From positions 186,001 to 250,000 of the forward strand of contig NZ_BOOP01000004.1 of NCBI RefSeq assembly GCF_016863295.1: DNA of 64,000 nt, in the 5' to 3' direction. Below, piece by piece: positions 50,656 to 60,323 of this stretch (the stretch's first letter is position 1; each line of letters opens with the position of its first letter). Source of the stretch: Planotetraspora phitsanulokensis. GTDB taxonomy: Bacteria > Actinomycetota > Actinomycetes > Streptosporangiales > Streptosporangiaceae. The position numbers and the translations under genes were made by a program. Below the pieces are notes generated by a model. It did not search any database. It saw only the letters and a list, made by a program, of their open reading frames with translations, and was not told where the DNA came from.

Positions 50656-52395
50656 GTGGCGCTGGCACTCACGGTCGATGACCCGCGCCGCCTGGGCGTC
50701 TACGAAATCGTGGCGCGCATCGGAGAAGGCGCACAGGGCGCGGTCTACCTCGGGCGATCGCCATCGGGCGATCAGGTCGCGGTCAAGCTGCTGCACGCCC
50801 GGCTCTCCGGCGATCCCGAGGCGCGCGCCAGGTTCCTGCGCGAGGTCTCGGTCGCCCAGCGGGTCGCCCGGTTCTGCACCGCGCCCGTCCTGCACGCCGA
50901 CCTCGAGGGCAACCAGCCCTACATCGTCAGCGAGTACGTTCCGGGGCCGTCGCTGCGCGAACTCGTGCAGCGTGAAGGGCCGCGGCGAGGAGCCTCGCTC
51001 GACCGCCTGGCGATCAGCACGGTGACCGCTCTGGCCGCGATCCACCGGGCGGGTGTCCTGCACCGCGACTTCAAGCCGGCCAACGTGCTGATGGGCCCGG
51101 AGGGCCCCGTCGTCATCGACTTCGGCATCGCCAAGGCGCTGGACACACCCGGCACGACGGCCACCGGAGACACCCTCGGCACGCCCTCCTACCTGGCCCC
51201 CGAGCAAGTCCACGGCGCGAACGTGACGCCCGCGGCGGACATGTTCGCCTGGGGCATCACCATGGTGTTCGCCGCCACCGGGACTCCCGCCTTCGGTTCG
51301 GACACCATCCCCGCGGTGATCCAGCGCATCCTCAACGAGCAGCCCGATCTCACCGCCCTGGACGCACCGCTGCGTGACGTGGTCGCCGCATGCCTGTCCA
51401 AGGATCCCGCCCGCCGCCCCTCGGCCGAGGACGTGCTGGCCTACCTGATGGGGCAGCAACCGGCCGGATCGAGCACAGGCGATCCGCGGAGCAGCGAGAG
51501 TCACTGGAACACCCTCACCCCACGCAGCGATCAAACAGTCGACCGCAGGAGCGGCAGCGGAAGTCCCGGGAACGGGAATGGCGTTCATATCGGGAACGAC
51601 GGACACGTCGCCGACCAGACGCACGCGGGCAAAGGCAAGCCGCGACGAGCTGTCACGCTGACGGTCTCGGCGGTGGTCGCCTGTGCCGCCCTGGTCGCCG
51701 GCACCCTGGCGCTCACGAGGTCGTCCGACGTGCCCGGCGGATCCACCGCCATCACGCCGCAGGCGCAAGCCGTGGCCGAGCCCGGCGGCGACCAGGCCCA
51801 GGACGACGGTCAGGCCGCGGACAGCCGGCCTTCAGGCGGGCAGGCCGGCGGACAGGCCAACGGACAGGCTGGCGGGAGCTCGCCGGACAAGACCTCCGCG
51901 ACCAAGGGCCCGAACGCGGCCGGCGCCTCCGCTCCCCCGCCCGCGACGTCGACTTCCCGGCCCACTCCCGCGAGCACCGCACCGCGACAGACGGACCCCG
52001 CATCGCCGCCTTCGTCACCCACCCCGTCGGCACCCGTGCCGAGTTCCGCCCCCGCCACGACACCGCCCAAGCCGAACCCGTACACGGCGACTCAGGTGTG
52101 CGGGTCCGGATACAAGGTCATCGACTCGCACGCCCTGAACGGCGCCACGATCTACCTGCTCTACAGCAGCGGGTCGGGGAAGAACTGTGTGGTGACGATG
52201 TCGAAGTACGTCATCACACAGAAGATCAAGATGAGTGCCGTTCTGCAGGTTCAGGGCGGTTCCACCGGCAGCGACTCGGGAAGCTACACCGCCTACGCGG
52301 GCCCGATTCGGTTGTCGGCCCCGGGCACGTGCGTGATCTGGGGCGGCGGGTACGGCTCGGCCAGCTGGAAGAGCAGCTGGTCCCACTGCGGTTAG
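50656..52395 (+). CDS. Transmembrane serine/threonine protein kinase
   Basis: 579 residues. The kinase domain (15-265) has IGEGAQGAVYLGR, Lys44, HRDFKPAN (136-143) and DFGIA (155-159) and looks active. A juxtamembrane segment (270-330) and one membrane helix (about 333-353) follow. Outside lies a long Pro/Ser/Thr/Gly/Gln-rich wall-spanning linker (360-475) and a C-terminal domain of about 100 residues with four cysteines (QVCGSGYKVI, NCVVTMSKY, GTCVIWGGG, WSHCG). It lacks PASTA repeats, so the sensor is of another type. The start is a GTG. Confidence 0.93.
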   Translation: MALALTVDDPRRLGVYEIVARIGEGAQGAVYLGRSPSGDQVAVKLLHARLSGDPEARARFLREVSVAQRVARFCTAPVLHADLEGNQPYIVSEYVPGPSLRELVQREGPRRGASLDRLAISTVTALAAIHRAGVLHRDFKPANVLMGPEGPVVIDFGIAKALDTPGTTATGDTLGTPSYLAPEQVHGANVTPAADMFAWGITMVFAATGTPAFGSDTIPAVIQRILNEQPDLTALDAPLRDVVAACLSKDPARRPSAEDVLAYLMGQQPAGSSTGDPRSSESHWNTLTPRSDQTVDRRSGSGSPGNGNGVHIGNDGHVADQTHAGKGKPRRAVTLTVSAVVACAALVAGTLALTRSSDVPGGSTAITPQAQAVAEPGGDQAQDDGQAADSRPSGGQAGGQANGQAGGSSPDKTSATKGPNAAGASAPPPATSTSRPTPASTAPRQTDPASPPSSPTPSAPVPSSAPATTPPKPNPYTATQVCGSGYKVIDSHALNGATIYLLYSSGSGKNCVVTMSKYVITQKIKMSAVLQVQGGSTGSDSGSYTAYAGPIRLSAPGTCVIWGGGYGSASWKSSWSHCG

Positions 52396-52564
52396 GTCGC
52401 GTCTCCCCGGGCGGTCGCGCATCCTGCTTGCCGCCTTGGCCGACGACCTGAGCGCCGCTGCCAGACGGGCGCATACCTACCGGTAGAGCGAGGTCGGCCC
52501 GGCGCCGAGTTCGCATCGCCGTTCGTCGTACTCACCAGGTGCCGTCGCCTTCCTCGGCATTATT

Positions 52565-52620
52565 GCGAACAGTGTGCGCATTAAGCTACCGTCCGACTGG
52601 AATCAGCGAACACCGTTCGC
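52565..52620. promoter_or_regulatory. Twin palindromic operators upstream of the hydrolase gene
   Basis: GCGAAC-AGT-GTGCGC (52565-52579) and GCGAAC-ACC-GTTCGC (52606-52620) are 15-base inverted repeats. The second is perfect and the first has one mismatch. Their centres are 41 bases apart, about four helical turns, so two repressors could contact each other. No adjacent regulator gene is present. Confidence 0.75.
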
Positions 52621-52642
52621 ATATTTCTGAGGGGGCACGGTC

Positions 52643-53485
52643 GTGAGCGGTTACAAGACAGGCTCGGTGACGTCCGCCGACGGGACGGTCATCGGTTACC
52701 GCCAGCTGGGCAGTGGTCCTGCGGTGATCCTCCTGCATGGCGGCATGCTGGCCGCGCAGCACCTGATGAGGCTCGCCGACGTCCTGTCGAGCCGGTACAC
52801 CGTCTATCTGCCCGACCGGCGCGGTCGCGGCGTGAGCGGTCCGCATGGCGCCGACTACCGCATCGCCCGCGAGGTCGAAGACGTGCAGGCACTGGCCGCG
52901 GCGAGCGACGCCTCGCGGATCTTCGGGCTCAGCTCGGGCGCGCTCGTCGCCCTGCGCACGGCCCTGGAAATCCCGTCGATCGCTCGGGTCGCGGTGTATG
53001 AGCCGCCCTTGGACGTCGACGGCTCGGTGCCGGTGAGCTGGGTGCCGCGCTTCGATCGCGAGATCGCCGCGGGCAAACCCGCGTCCGCTCTGGTCACCGC
53101 CTTGAAGGGCTTGGACGTCGAACCGGTCTTCGGCCGCATCCCGCGGTTCGTGCTCGTTCCGCTCATGACGACGGCCATGCGGCTTCAGCGCGGAGGCCCT
53201 GCCCACGAGGTGCCCGTCGCCGAACTGATCCCCACGATGCATCTCGACCTGAGGTTGATCGAGGAGATGACCGGAACGGCGAAGGACTACGCGGCGCTTG
53301 ACACGCCGGTGCTCCTCCTGGGCGGCGCGAACAGTCCGGCCTACTTCGCACGCATCCTGGACGAACTCCACCGCGTTCTGCCGCACGCCGAACGCGTCAC
53401 CTTCCCCAAGCTCGGGCACTCCGGTACGGAAAACGACGGAGACCCACAGGTGGTGGGTGAAACATTGCTCCGCTTCTTCGGCTAG
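52643..53485 (+). CDS. Alpha/beta hydrolase
   Basis: 280 residues, GTG start with GAGGGGG nine bases upstream. The alpha/beta-hydrolase fold shows an oxyanion-hole HGG (VILLHGGML), the nucleophile elbow GLSSGAL, and the catalytic His in LGHSGT. The family includes esterases, lactonases and dehalogenases; the substrate cannot be read. The twin operators upstream imply tight control. The GMC oxidoreductase gene follows on the same strand. Confidence 0.9.
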   Translation: MSGYKTGSVTSADGTVIGYRQLGSGPAVILLHGGMLAAQHLMRLADVLSSRYTVYLPDRRGRGVSGPHGADYRIAREVEDVQALAAASDASRIFGLSSGALVALRTALEIPSIARVAVYEPPLDVDGSVPVSWVPRFDREIAAGKPASALVTALKGLDVEPVFGRIPRFVLVPLMTTAMRLQRGGPAHEVPVAELIPTMHLDLRLIEEMTGTAKDYAALDTPVLLLGGANSPAYFARILDELHRVLPHAERVTFPKLGHSGTENDGDPQVVGETLLRFFG

Positions 53486-53558
53486 CGACTCGGAGGTCAT
53501 CGGCGAGGGAGCCGTCTGCAGGCATCGCGACCGGCGCGATCACGACGGACTAGACCCA

Positions 53559-53588
53559 TTGACTGATATATACGGACATCGATATATC
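53559..53588 (+). promoter_or_regulatory. Promoter with embedded GATATAT inverted repeat, probably leaderless
   Basis: TTGACT (53559-53564) is followed after 18 bases by TATATC (53583-53588), seven bases before the GTG of the GMC gene. GATATAT (53565-53571) and ATATATC (53582-53588) form an inverted repeat in the spacer. Transcription would begin near the start codon, giving a leaderless mRNA. Confidence 0.5.
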
Positions 53589-53595
53589 CATTCAG

Positions 53596-55194
53596 GTGAT
53601 CGATTACGTGATCGTCGGGGCGGGGTCGGCCGGATGCGTCCTGGCCAACCGGTTGTCGGAGGACCCGAAGGTCCAGGTGCTGCTGATCGAGGCGGGCGGG
53701 TCCGACCGCAACCCGCTCTACGGGATTCCGAAGGGGTTCGGAAAACTCTTCGACGACCCGGCCAAGGTCTGGCACTACCCGACGCGTCCGTTCGGCCCGA
53801 GCGCGCAATCCGAGATCTGGCCTCGCGGGAGGGTCCTCGGCGGGTCCAGCTCGATCAACGGAATGGTGTACAACCGGGGTCAGCGGGCCGATTACGACGA
53901 ACTCGTACGGCTGGGCAATCCGGGATGGGGCTGGGACACCATCCTGCCGATCTTTCGTGCCATCGAGGACAACGCGCTGGGCGCGACGGAGACCCGCGGC
54001 GCGGGCGGGCCGTTGCACGTGTCCCTCCCCCGCGATCCGGATCCGCTCTGCGACGAGATGATCGAAGCCGGCGCGGCACTCGGCCTGACCGCCATGGCGG
54101 ACGTCAACGAGTCCGACGGCGAGCGCATCGGTCACGCGATGGCGACCATCAAGGACGGACGGAGATTCAGCGCGGCCAGGGCGTTCCTGCACCCCGTCCG
54201 CGGCAGGAGCAATCTCACCGTCGTGACGGGCACCCTCGTGACGGAGCTGCTGTTCGAAGGCGACAAGGTCATCGGTGTCCGGGCTCGCGATTCCAGGGGC
54301 GGCATGGTGGACTACCTGGCCCGCAGAGAGGTCGTCCTGTCCCTCGGCAGCCTCGCCACGCCCAAACTGCTGCAGTCATCCGGAATCGGGCCGTCCGACG
54401 TGTTGCGCGCAGCCGGGGTCGAACTCCGCCTGGAACGGGCGGCAGTGGGCGCGCACATGCGTGAGCACCGATGCCTCGCGCTGAAGTTCCGTCTCAAGGA
54501 GAACCTCGGCTACAACCGGCTGCTCTCCACGCCGGCCAAGCAGGGCGTGACCGCGCTGAAGTACCTGTTGAACCGGAAGGGCCCGCTCGCCGCCCCCGCG
54601 TACGACGTGATCGCCTTCCTCAAGTCCCGCCCGGAACTCGACCGCCCGGATGCCCAGTTGCTCATGGGACCGTGGTCGGTCTCGACGTACAAGGCGGGTG
54701 AGACGGTCACCGTCGAGAAGGAGCCCGGAGTGTCGGTCGTCGCCGAAGTGCTCCGCCCGACCTCGGAGGGCAGCGTGACCATCACGTCGGCCGATCCGGA
54801 CGCTCCGCTGCGGGTCGATCCCGGCTACTTCGGTTCCGACCACGACCGTCGGGTGGGCGTCGACCTCTTCCACCGGATGCGCGAGTTCTTCGCCCAGGAA
54901 CCGATCGCCTCGAGGCTCATGCACGAGACGTTCCCGGGCCTGGAGGTCCAGTCGGACGAGGACGTCATCGACGCCGCGCTCGACGGAGGCTACTGCGGTT
55001 ACCACGCGATCGGGACGTGCGCCATGGGGCCGGACGACGACCACGTGGTCGACTCCCGGTTGCGGGTGAGAGGCGTCGACGCTCTCCGAGTGGTGGACTG
55101 CTCGGTGTTGCCGACGATGGTGTCAGGCAACCTGAACGGGCCCATCATGGCGATGGCCTGGCATGCCGCGGACCTCATCCTCGACCGGGCCTGA
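53596..55194 (+). CDS. GMC-family oxidoreductase (choline dehydrogenase-like)
   Basis: 532 residues. The FAD-binding Rossmann motif is IDYVIVGAGSAGCVLANRLS. The GMC signatures follow: PRGRVLGGSSSINGMVYNRG and the C-terminal HAIGTCAMGPDDD (catalytic His) with NLNGPIMAMAWHAADLI. It oxidises an alcohol using FAD; the substrate is unknown, and choline-type specificity is only a family average. The start is a GTG, placed by the N-terminal motif. Confidence 0.93.
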   Translation: MIDYVIVGAGSAGCVLANRLSEDPKVQVLLIEAGGSDRNPLYGIPKGFGKLFDDPAKVWHYPTRPFGPSAQSEIWPRGRVLGGSSSINGMVYNRGQRADYDELVRLGNPGWGWDTILPIFRAIEDNALGATETRGAGGPLHVSLPRDPDPLCDEMIEAGAALGLTAMADVNESDGERIGHAMATIKDGRRFSAARAFLHPVRGRSNLTVVTGTLVTELLFEGDKVIGVRARDSRGGMVDYLARREVVLSLGSLATPKLLQSSGIGPSDVLRAAGVELRLERAAVGAHMREHRCLALKFRLKENLGYNRLLSTPAKQGVTALKYLLNRKGPLAAPAYDVIAFLKSRPELDRPDAQLLMGPWSVSTYKAGETVTVEKEPGVSVVAEVLRPTSEGSVTITSADPDAPLRVDPGYFGSDHDRRVGVDLFHRMREFFAQEPIASRLMHETFPGLEVQSDEDVIDAALDGGYCGYHAIGTCAMGPDDDHVVDSRLRVRGVDALRVVDCSVLPTMVSGNLNGPIMAMAWHAADLILDRA

Positions 55195-55337
55195 CACGCA
55201 TCCATCCAGGGCACAGCGGCCGGCCCGGATGGTCGACAGGACGACGCGATCCCAGGTCGCCTGGATCCGGCACCGAGCCCGCTGTCCTAATGCGGACAAA
55301 TTCCTCCGTCCATCATCAACGCTGTCACCATGTGGGA

Positions 55338-57623
55338 ATGAGAGGCCTGCCCGGGTGGCGACGCGTCGCGATCCCGGTCGGGGCCGTGGCGGTCATCCTC
55401 GGGATCAGTTACGCCCTGGCCGAGCTGTCCGAGTCGGACAAGGCCGCCAACTGGGCACAACTCGCCAGCGTCGCCCTCGGCGTGCTGGCGCTCATCCCCC
55501 CGGTGGTCGGCACCTGGCGGGAGCGGCGGCCCGGCAGTACCAGCACCCCCGACCAGGTCGACCGGGCCGAGCAGGCGCTGCGGGTCCTCGTGCGCGCGCA
55601 GTGGCGCGAGGAGATCCTCATCCGGGAGCTCGACGAGCCGTCGCCGCTGCCGGTCCGCTGGCGCATCTCCGGTCTCGACGTCATGGACCAGGACGACCGG
55701 ATCGACCGGCCGAGGTTCCTCCGCTCGTGGTTCGGCCTCGGCCGCGTGCGGTTCGACGGGCGCACCGACCGGATGCCCGAGATGGCGGGACGCTTCCGCA
55801 AGCTCGCGCGGCGGCGCCTGGTGATCCTGGGCGAGCCGGGGATGGGCAAGACCACTTTGGCCGTGTTGCTGCTCAGGGAACTCCTGGAGGACCCCCAGCC
55901 CGGCGACCCCGTGCCCGTGCTGCTGTCGATGTCGGGCTGGGACCCGGAGGCCGAGTCCGTGCACAGGTGGCTCGTCCGTCGGCTGCGGGAGAACTACTCG
56001 GCGCTGCGGGCCCCCGACTTCGGGCCCGACGCCGCGCGCGGACTCGTCGCGCACCGCCGCATCCTGCCGGTCCTCGACGGTCTCGACGAACTGCCCGTCC
56101 GGATCCAGCCCCGGGTGATCGCCGCGCTGAACGCGGCCCCGACCACCGAGGCGGTGATCCTCACCTGCCGCACGTCGGAGTATCTGACCGCCGTCAGTCT
56201 TCCCGGCGGAGACGTGCTCGCCGGCGGGGCGGTCATCGAGCCGCGGCCCGTCAAGAACGCCGACGTGATCGCGTACGTCCGCAACCGCCTGGCGCCCCGT
56301 CAGGCGGCCGCGTGGACCGGCCTGCTGTCCACCATCAAGAGCGATCCGGACGGGCCGGTCGCCGGCGCTCTGTCCACGCCCCTGTCGTTGTGGTTGTTGT
56401 GCAAGGTCTACATCGAGACCCACACGGACCCCGCCCCGTTGTGCGACCCCGCGCGCTTTCCGACGGCGGCATCCGTCACCGACCACCTTCTCGACAACCT
56501 CGTTCAGGCCACCTTCGCGGCGACCCCGACGGAGCACGACCCCGCCGACCCCCACGACCACGACCATCCGTTCCGGCCGCACCGCGCGTGGAACCCCGAG
56601 GACGCCAGGCGCTGGCTGGCCTTCGTCGCCCACCACATGTCCGCGACCGGCACCCGGGACTTCCGCTGGTGGCACCTGCACCGCGCCGTGTCCCGCCGCT
56701 GGAGCACGCTGGTCGGCGGCGTGACCGTGGGACTCACGGTGGGCCTGACGGTCGGGCTGACCAGCGACGCCATCGTCGCCCTGAGGAGCCCGCACGAGGG
56801 CAGCCTGTGGAACGCGCTCCTGTTCGGCCTCGCGGGAGGCCCCGTCGGCGGGCTGGTCGGCGGCCTCACCGGCGGGTTCATCCTGGAGCGGCTGAAGGGC
56901 TCGACACTCGAGCCGGCCTACGCGAACCTGCGGCTGGGCGGGCACCTTCAGCGGCTCGCCGGGCAGCTCACGCTGGGGCTGGCCCTCGTGCTCCCCGTGG
57001 GCATGCTCGCCGCCTTCGCGTTGTGGCGCGTCGCCGGGATCAGCTCGGCGGCCGGCGACTTCGTCCTCTTCGGCCTGGTCGTCGGCACCGTGGGGGGTCT
57101 CACCCTGGGGCTCAACCGGTGGGTGACGACCCCGCTGACGAGCGACCGGCCGCAGGCGCCGCTGATCACGCTGCGGCGCGACCTCCAACTGGTGTACGGA
57201 CGGTCGCTGACCTTCGGGCTGGCGCTCGGACTCGCCTTCGGAATCGCCGGAACGCTGGTGAACGGGTTCTCCGGACTGCTGCGGGGGGTCGAGGCCGGGG
57301 TCGCCTTCGGCGTCGCGGGCGGAGTGGTCTTCACGCTCACCTTCGGGTTCACCGGCGCCAGCTCCATCTACATCGTCGCCGTGTCGATGCTGCGCCTGCG
57401 CGGCCGGACGCCGCGGCGGCTCATGAACTTCCTCGAGGACGCCCACCGAATGGGCCTGCTCCGCCAGGCGGGTCCGGTATACCAGTTCCGTCACGCCAAG
57501 CTCCAGGATCGCCTCGCCCAGCTCCACCAGCGGCACGCCCCGGCCGTCTCGCTCAGCACGGACACCGCGGCCCGCCGTACGACACCCGGGAGGTCGAAAG
57601 GTCATGAACGATTCGGTTTCTGA
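55338..57623 (+). CDS. NACHT-domain membrane NTPase
   Basis: 761 residues. Two membrane helices at the N-terminus (about 10-28 and 43-59) precede a NACHT NTPase. Walker A is GEPGMGKT (165-172) and Walker B is LPVLDGLDEL (243-252); the conserved acidic pair is present. After a helical winged-helix-like region, about 500-720 holds many Gly/Leu/Val-rich membrane segments with repeated GLTVGLTVGL-type units. It ends in a soluble tail. Proteins of this type are signalling NTPases in actinobacteria. The last 20 bases overlap the HIT gene. A GTG at 55332 is an alternative start. Confidence 0.9.
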   Translation: MRGLPGWRRVAIPVGAVAVILGISYALAELSESDKAANWAQLASVALGVLALIPPVVGTWRERRPGSTSTPDQVDRAEQALRVLVRAQWREEILIRELDEPSPLPVRWRISGLDVMDQDDRIDRPRFLRSWFGLGRVRFDGRTDRMPEMAGRFRKLARRRLVILGEPGMGKTTLAVLLLRELLEDPQPGDPVPVLLSMSGWDPEAESVHRWLVRRLRENYSALRAPDFGPDAARGLVAHRRILPVLDGLDELPVRIQPRVIAALNAAPTTEAVILTCRTSEYLTAVSLPGGDVLAGGAVIEPRPVKNADVIAYVRNRLAPRQAAAWTGLLSTIKSDPDGPVAGALSTPLSLWLLCKVYIETHTDPAPLCDPARFPTAASVTDHLLDNLVQATFAATPTEHDPADPHDHDHPFRPHRAWNPEDARRWLAFVAHHMSATGTRDFRWWHLHRAVSRRWSTLVGGVTVGLTVGLTVGLTSDAIVALRSPHEGSLWNALLFGLAGGPVGGLVGGLTGGFILERLKGSTLEPAYANLRLGGHLQRLAGQLTLGLALVLPVGMLAAFALWRVAGISSAAGDFVLFGLVVGTVGGLTLGLNRWVTTPLTSDRPQAPLITLRRDLQLVYGRSLTFGLALGLAFGIAGTLVNGFSGLLRGVEAGVAFGVAGGVVFTLTFGFTGASSIYIVAVSMLRLRGRTPRRLMNFLEDAHRMGLLRQAGPVYQFRHAKLQDRLAQLHQRHAPAVSLSTDTAARRTTPGRSKGHERFGF

Positions 57624-58107
57624 TCGGCGAGTGCCGTTCGACGTGACCGGCTACGAGTTGCGCGCCCGCCAGGGCCCGTGCTTCGTCTGCTCCCTCGTCG
57701 ACGGCGCCCCCGGCTACCGGCACGAGGTGGTCTTCGAAGACGACCGGCACATCGCCTTCCTCGACCGCCATCCCACGGTGGTGGGCAAAACCCTGGTCGC
57801 GCCCAAGGCGCACATCGAACACGCCGTCCGCGATCTCGACGAGGGCGACTACCTGGCGTTGATGGCGCTGGTCCGCCGCGTCGCCCTCGCGGTCGAGGCG
57901 AGCGTCCCCACCGAGCGCACCTACCTGCTGTCGCTCGGCAGCCGCCAGGGCAACGCCCACCTGCACTGGCACGTCGCGCCGCTGCCGCCGGACGTCCCGT
58001 ACGGTCGGCAGCAGTACTACGCGCTGATGACCGAGAACGGAGTCATCTCCCAGACGCCCGAGCAGATCGCCGAAGTGGCCGGCCGCATCCGCGCGCACCT
58101 GGAGTGA
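57604..58107 (+). CDS. HIT-family nucleotide hydrolase or transferase
   Basis: 167 residues. The histidine triad reads NAHLHWHVAPL (His-x-His-x-His). FLDRHPTVVGKTLVAPKAHI is also typical. Members cleave or transfer nucleotidyl groups (AMP-X, Ap4A). The start ATG lies inside the NACHT gene 3' end, with AAAGG four bases upstream, so translation is probably coupled. No terminator was identified between it and the convergent ligase gene. Confidence 0.92.
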   Translation: MNDSVSDRRVPFDVTGYELRARQGPCFVCSLVDGAPGYRHEVVFEDDRHIAFLDRHPTVVGKTLVAPKAHIEHAVRDLDEGDYLALMALVRRVALAVEASVPTERTYLLSLGSRQGNAHLHWHVAPLPPDVPYGRQQYYALMTENGVISQTPEQIAEVAGRIRAHLE

Positions 58108-58244
58108 ACGACGGACTGGCTGGTCAGCGCATCGCGCCGGGCCGCGCGACCGCTCTCTCGCCGCCATCGCCGGCATGGCCCGCCGCCGCACCCGAGGAAA
58201 ACCCGCCTAACGCCACGCACGCCGCATCTGCTTCAAACACTCAC

Positions 58245-60323
58245 TTACAGATAAGCGGCCACCTGGGCGGCGAAGTCGTCGGAGGTGACGATCGGCACGC
58301 CGAGCACCTCGGCCTTGGCCCGCTTGGAGCCCGCGTTCTCCCCCGCCACCAGCAGACTGGTCTTGGCCGAGACGCTGGAGGAGGCGCGGCCGCCGGCTCG
58401 TTCGATGAGCTCGTTCATCTCGTTACGCGACAACGCCGCCAGCTTCCCGGTCATCGCACCGGTGACCACGATGGACATGCCGGCGAGAGGCAGGTGAGTG
58501 CCGGTGTCCGCGACGGCGGCCTGGTCGTCCGGCGCGGGGGGCGCGACGCCCGGCTCCGTCATGTTCACCCTCGCCATGACCAGCTTGTCGATCAGCGGCG
58601 CGACCTCGATCAGCTCGGCCACCACGACCGGCGCCTTCTCCGGGCCGATGCCCTCCACCTGCTGGATCGCCTCGGCGTCGGCGGCGCGGATGGCATCCAT
58701 CGTGGCGAAGTGCCGGGCGATGCGGCGGCTCATGGAACGGCCGGTGCCACGCACGCCCAGCGCGCAGAACACCCTGCTCAGCGACTGGCCCTTGGCTCGC
58801 TCGAGGGCCGCCAGCAGGTTGTCTGTGCTGGTCTCCCCCATCCGCTCCAGCCCGAGCAGCTGCTCGCGGGTCAGGAAGAACAGGTCGGCGAAGTCAGCGA
58901 TCAGCCCCGCGTCCAGCAGTTGCTGGATGCGGTTCTCCGCCAGGCCCTCGATGTCGAGCTGGTCGCGGCTGACGGCGTACGTGATCGAGGCGATCGCCCG
59001 GCACCCACGGCCGCGCACGCACCGCCATCGCTCCTGGCTGGTATCGATGGCGTCGCCGCAGGACGGGCAGACCGCCGGGATCGGGATCGGCCGCTCGTCG
59101 CCGGTGCGCAGGTGCACGACGGGCGACTCCACCCGCGGGATCACGTCGCCCGCCTTGTAGACGGTCACCCTGTCGCCCAGCATCAGGCCGCGCCGGGAGA
59201 TGTCGGCGACGTTGTGCAAGGTGGCGTAGGTGACGATGCTGCCGTCCAGCTCGACCGGCTCCAGCACCGCGCGCGGGGCGATGACGCCGGTGCGGCCGGT
59301 GTTCCACTCCACGGCGAGCAAGCGAGTGATCTTCTCGACCGGCGGCAGCTTGAATGCCACGGCCCACCGGGGCGCACGAGAGCTGAACCCCGCCTGTGCC
59401 TGATCAGCGGCCAGATCGCACTTGATCACGATGCCGTCGATGCCGAACGGCAGCTCGGCACGGATCGCGGCGATTTCTCTGACGCGCTCCTGCACCCGCT
59501 CCAGCGTCTCGGCCACGATGCCGGCAACAGGCGTTGCGGCCGTGGTCTGCACGCCCTGCGCGGCCACCCAGTCCATGACCTGGCTGTGCGGCAGCTCGCG
59601 CAGGCGCACGGCGAGGTCGGAGTCGTCGTCGGGCGGCGGCAGGACGCCGTACCCGAAGAAGGTCAGCTCGCACACGTACGGACGGTCCTGAGCCCGCAAC
59701 GTGCCCGCGGCCGCACTGCGCGGGTTGGCGAACGTGGTGCCGTCGTGTGCCTGCCGCTTGGCACACGCCTGCTCGAACTGGGAGGCCGTCATCATCACCT
59801 CACCGCGCAGCTCCACCGTGACCGGCTCGGCCAGCCGGTCGGGCAGGCCGACGATGGTGCCCATCGCGTGGGAGACGTCCTCGCCCGCCGTGCCGTCGCC
59901 CCGTGTGACCAACTGCGTCAGGCGGCCGTGCCGGTAGCGGGCGGAGATCGCCAGCCCGTCGAGCTTGGGCTCTACGCTCCACACCGTGACGGGCCTGCCG
60001 AGCCTGCGCTCCAGCCCGGCCGCCCAGTCGGTGAGCTGCTCGGCGCCGAACACGTTGTCCAGGCTGAGCATGGGCACGGTGTGCGGCACGTCGCCCACCA
60101 CGGCCCCGCCGGCCACCTTGCCGGTCGGTGACGAGGGCAGCACCGACTCGGGGTGCGCCTCTTCGTAGGCCTGGATGCCGCGGACCAGCCGGTCGTAGGC
60201 GTCGTCGTCGAGCGTGGAGGTGCCGTCGGCGTAATAGGCCACGGACGAGTCGACGGCGAGCTGGACGGCTTCGGCGTAGGCCGTGGCGTCGGCCAGGGCG
60301 GTGATCGGGGGCGCGTCGGTCAT
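58245..60323 (-). CDS. ligA: NAD-dependent DNA ligase (LigA type)
   Basis: 692 residues. All parts of a LigA enzyme are visible: adenylation domain with Lys120 in [12 protein letters not shown] fold, a four-Cys zinc finger ([23 protein letters not shown]), helix-hairpin-helix repeats and a C-terminal BRCT domain ([12 protein letters not shown] to [20 protein letters not shown]). It seals nicks using NAD. The ATG at 60323 begins the conserved Ia domain. Its position beside accessory genes, and the actinobacterial habit of carrying a second LigA, suggest it may not be the only copy. Confidence 0.93.
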   Translation of the reverse strand: MTDAPPITALADATAYAEAVQLAVDSSVAYYADGTSTLDDDAYDRLVRGIQAYEEAHPESVLPSSPTGKVAGGAVVGDVPHTVPMLSLDNVFGAEQLTDWAAGLERRLGRPVTVWSVEPKLDGLAISARYRHGRLTQLVTRGDGTAGEDVSHAMGTIVGLPDRLAEPVTVELRGEVMMTASQFEQACAKRQAHDGTTFANPRSAAAGTLRAQDRPYVCELTFFGYGVLPPPDDDSDLAVRLRELPHSQVMDWVAAQGVQTTAATPVAGIVAETLERVQERVREIAAIRAELPFGIDGIVIKCDLAADQAQAGFSSRAPRWAVAFKLPPVEKITRLLAVEWNTGRTGVIAPRAVLEPVELDGSIVTYATLHNVADISRRGLMLGDRVTVYKAGDVIPRVESPVVHLRTGDERPIPIPAVCPSCGDAIDTSQERWRCVRGRGCRAIASITYAVSRDQLDIEGLAENRIQQLLDAGLIADFADLFFLTREQLLGLERMGETSTDNLLAALERAKGQSLSRVFCALGVRGTGRSMSRRIARHFATMDAIRAADAEAIQQVEGIGPEKAPVVVAELIEVAPLIDKLVMARVNMTEPGVAPPAPDDQAAVADTGTHLPLAGMSIVVTGAMTGKLAALSRNEMNELIERAGGRASSSVSAKTSLLVAGENAGSKRAKAEVLGVPIVTSDDFAAQVAAYL

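Noticed and set aside
56704-56770. Tandem repeats in DNA
   Set aside because: They encode repeated membrane residues (VGLT units) of the NACHT protein, so they are coding repeats and not a separate element.
55287-57605. 772-codon open frame on the - strand
   Set aside because: Opposite the NACHT gene; low-complexity Gly/Arg/Glu/Asp sequence without any domain.
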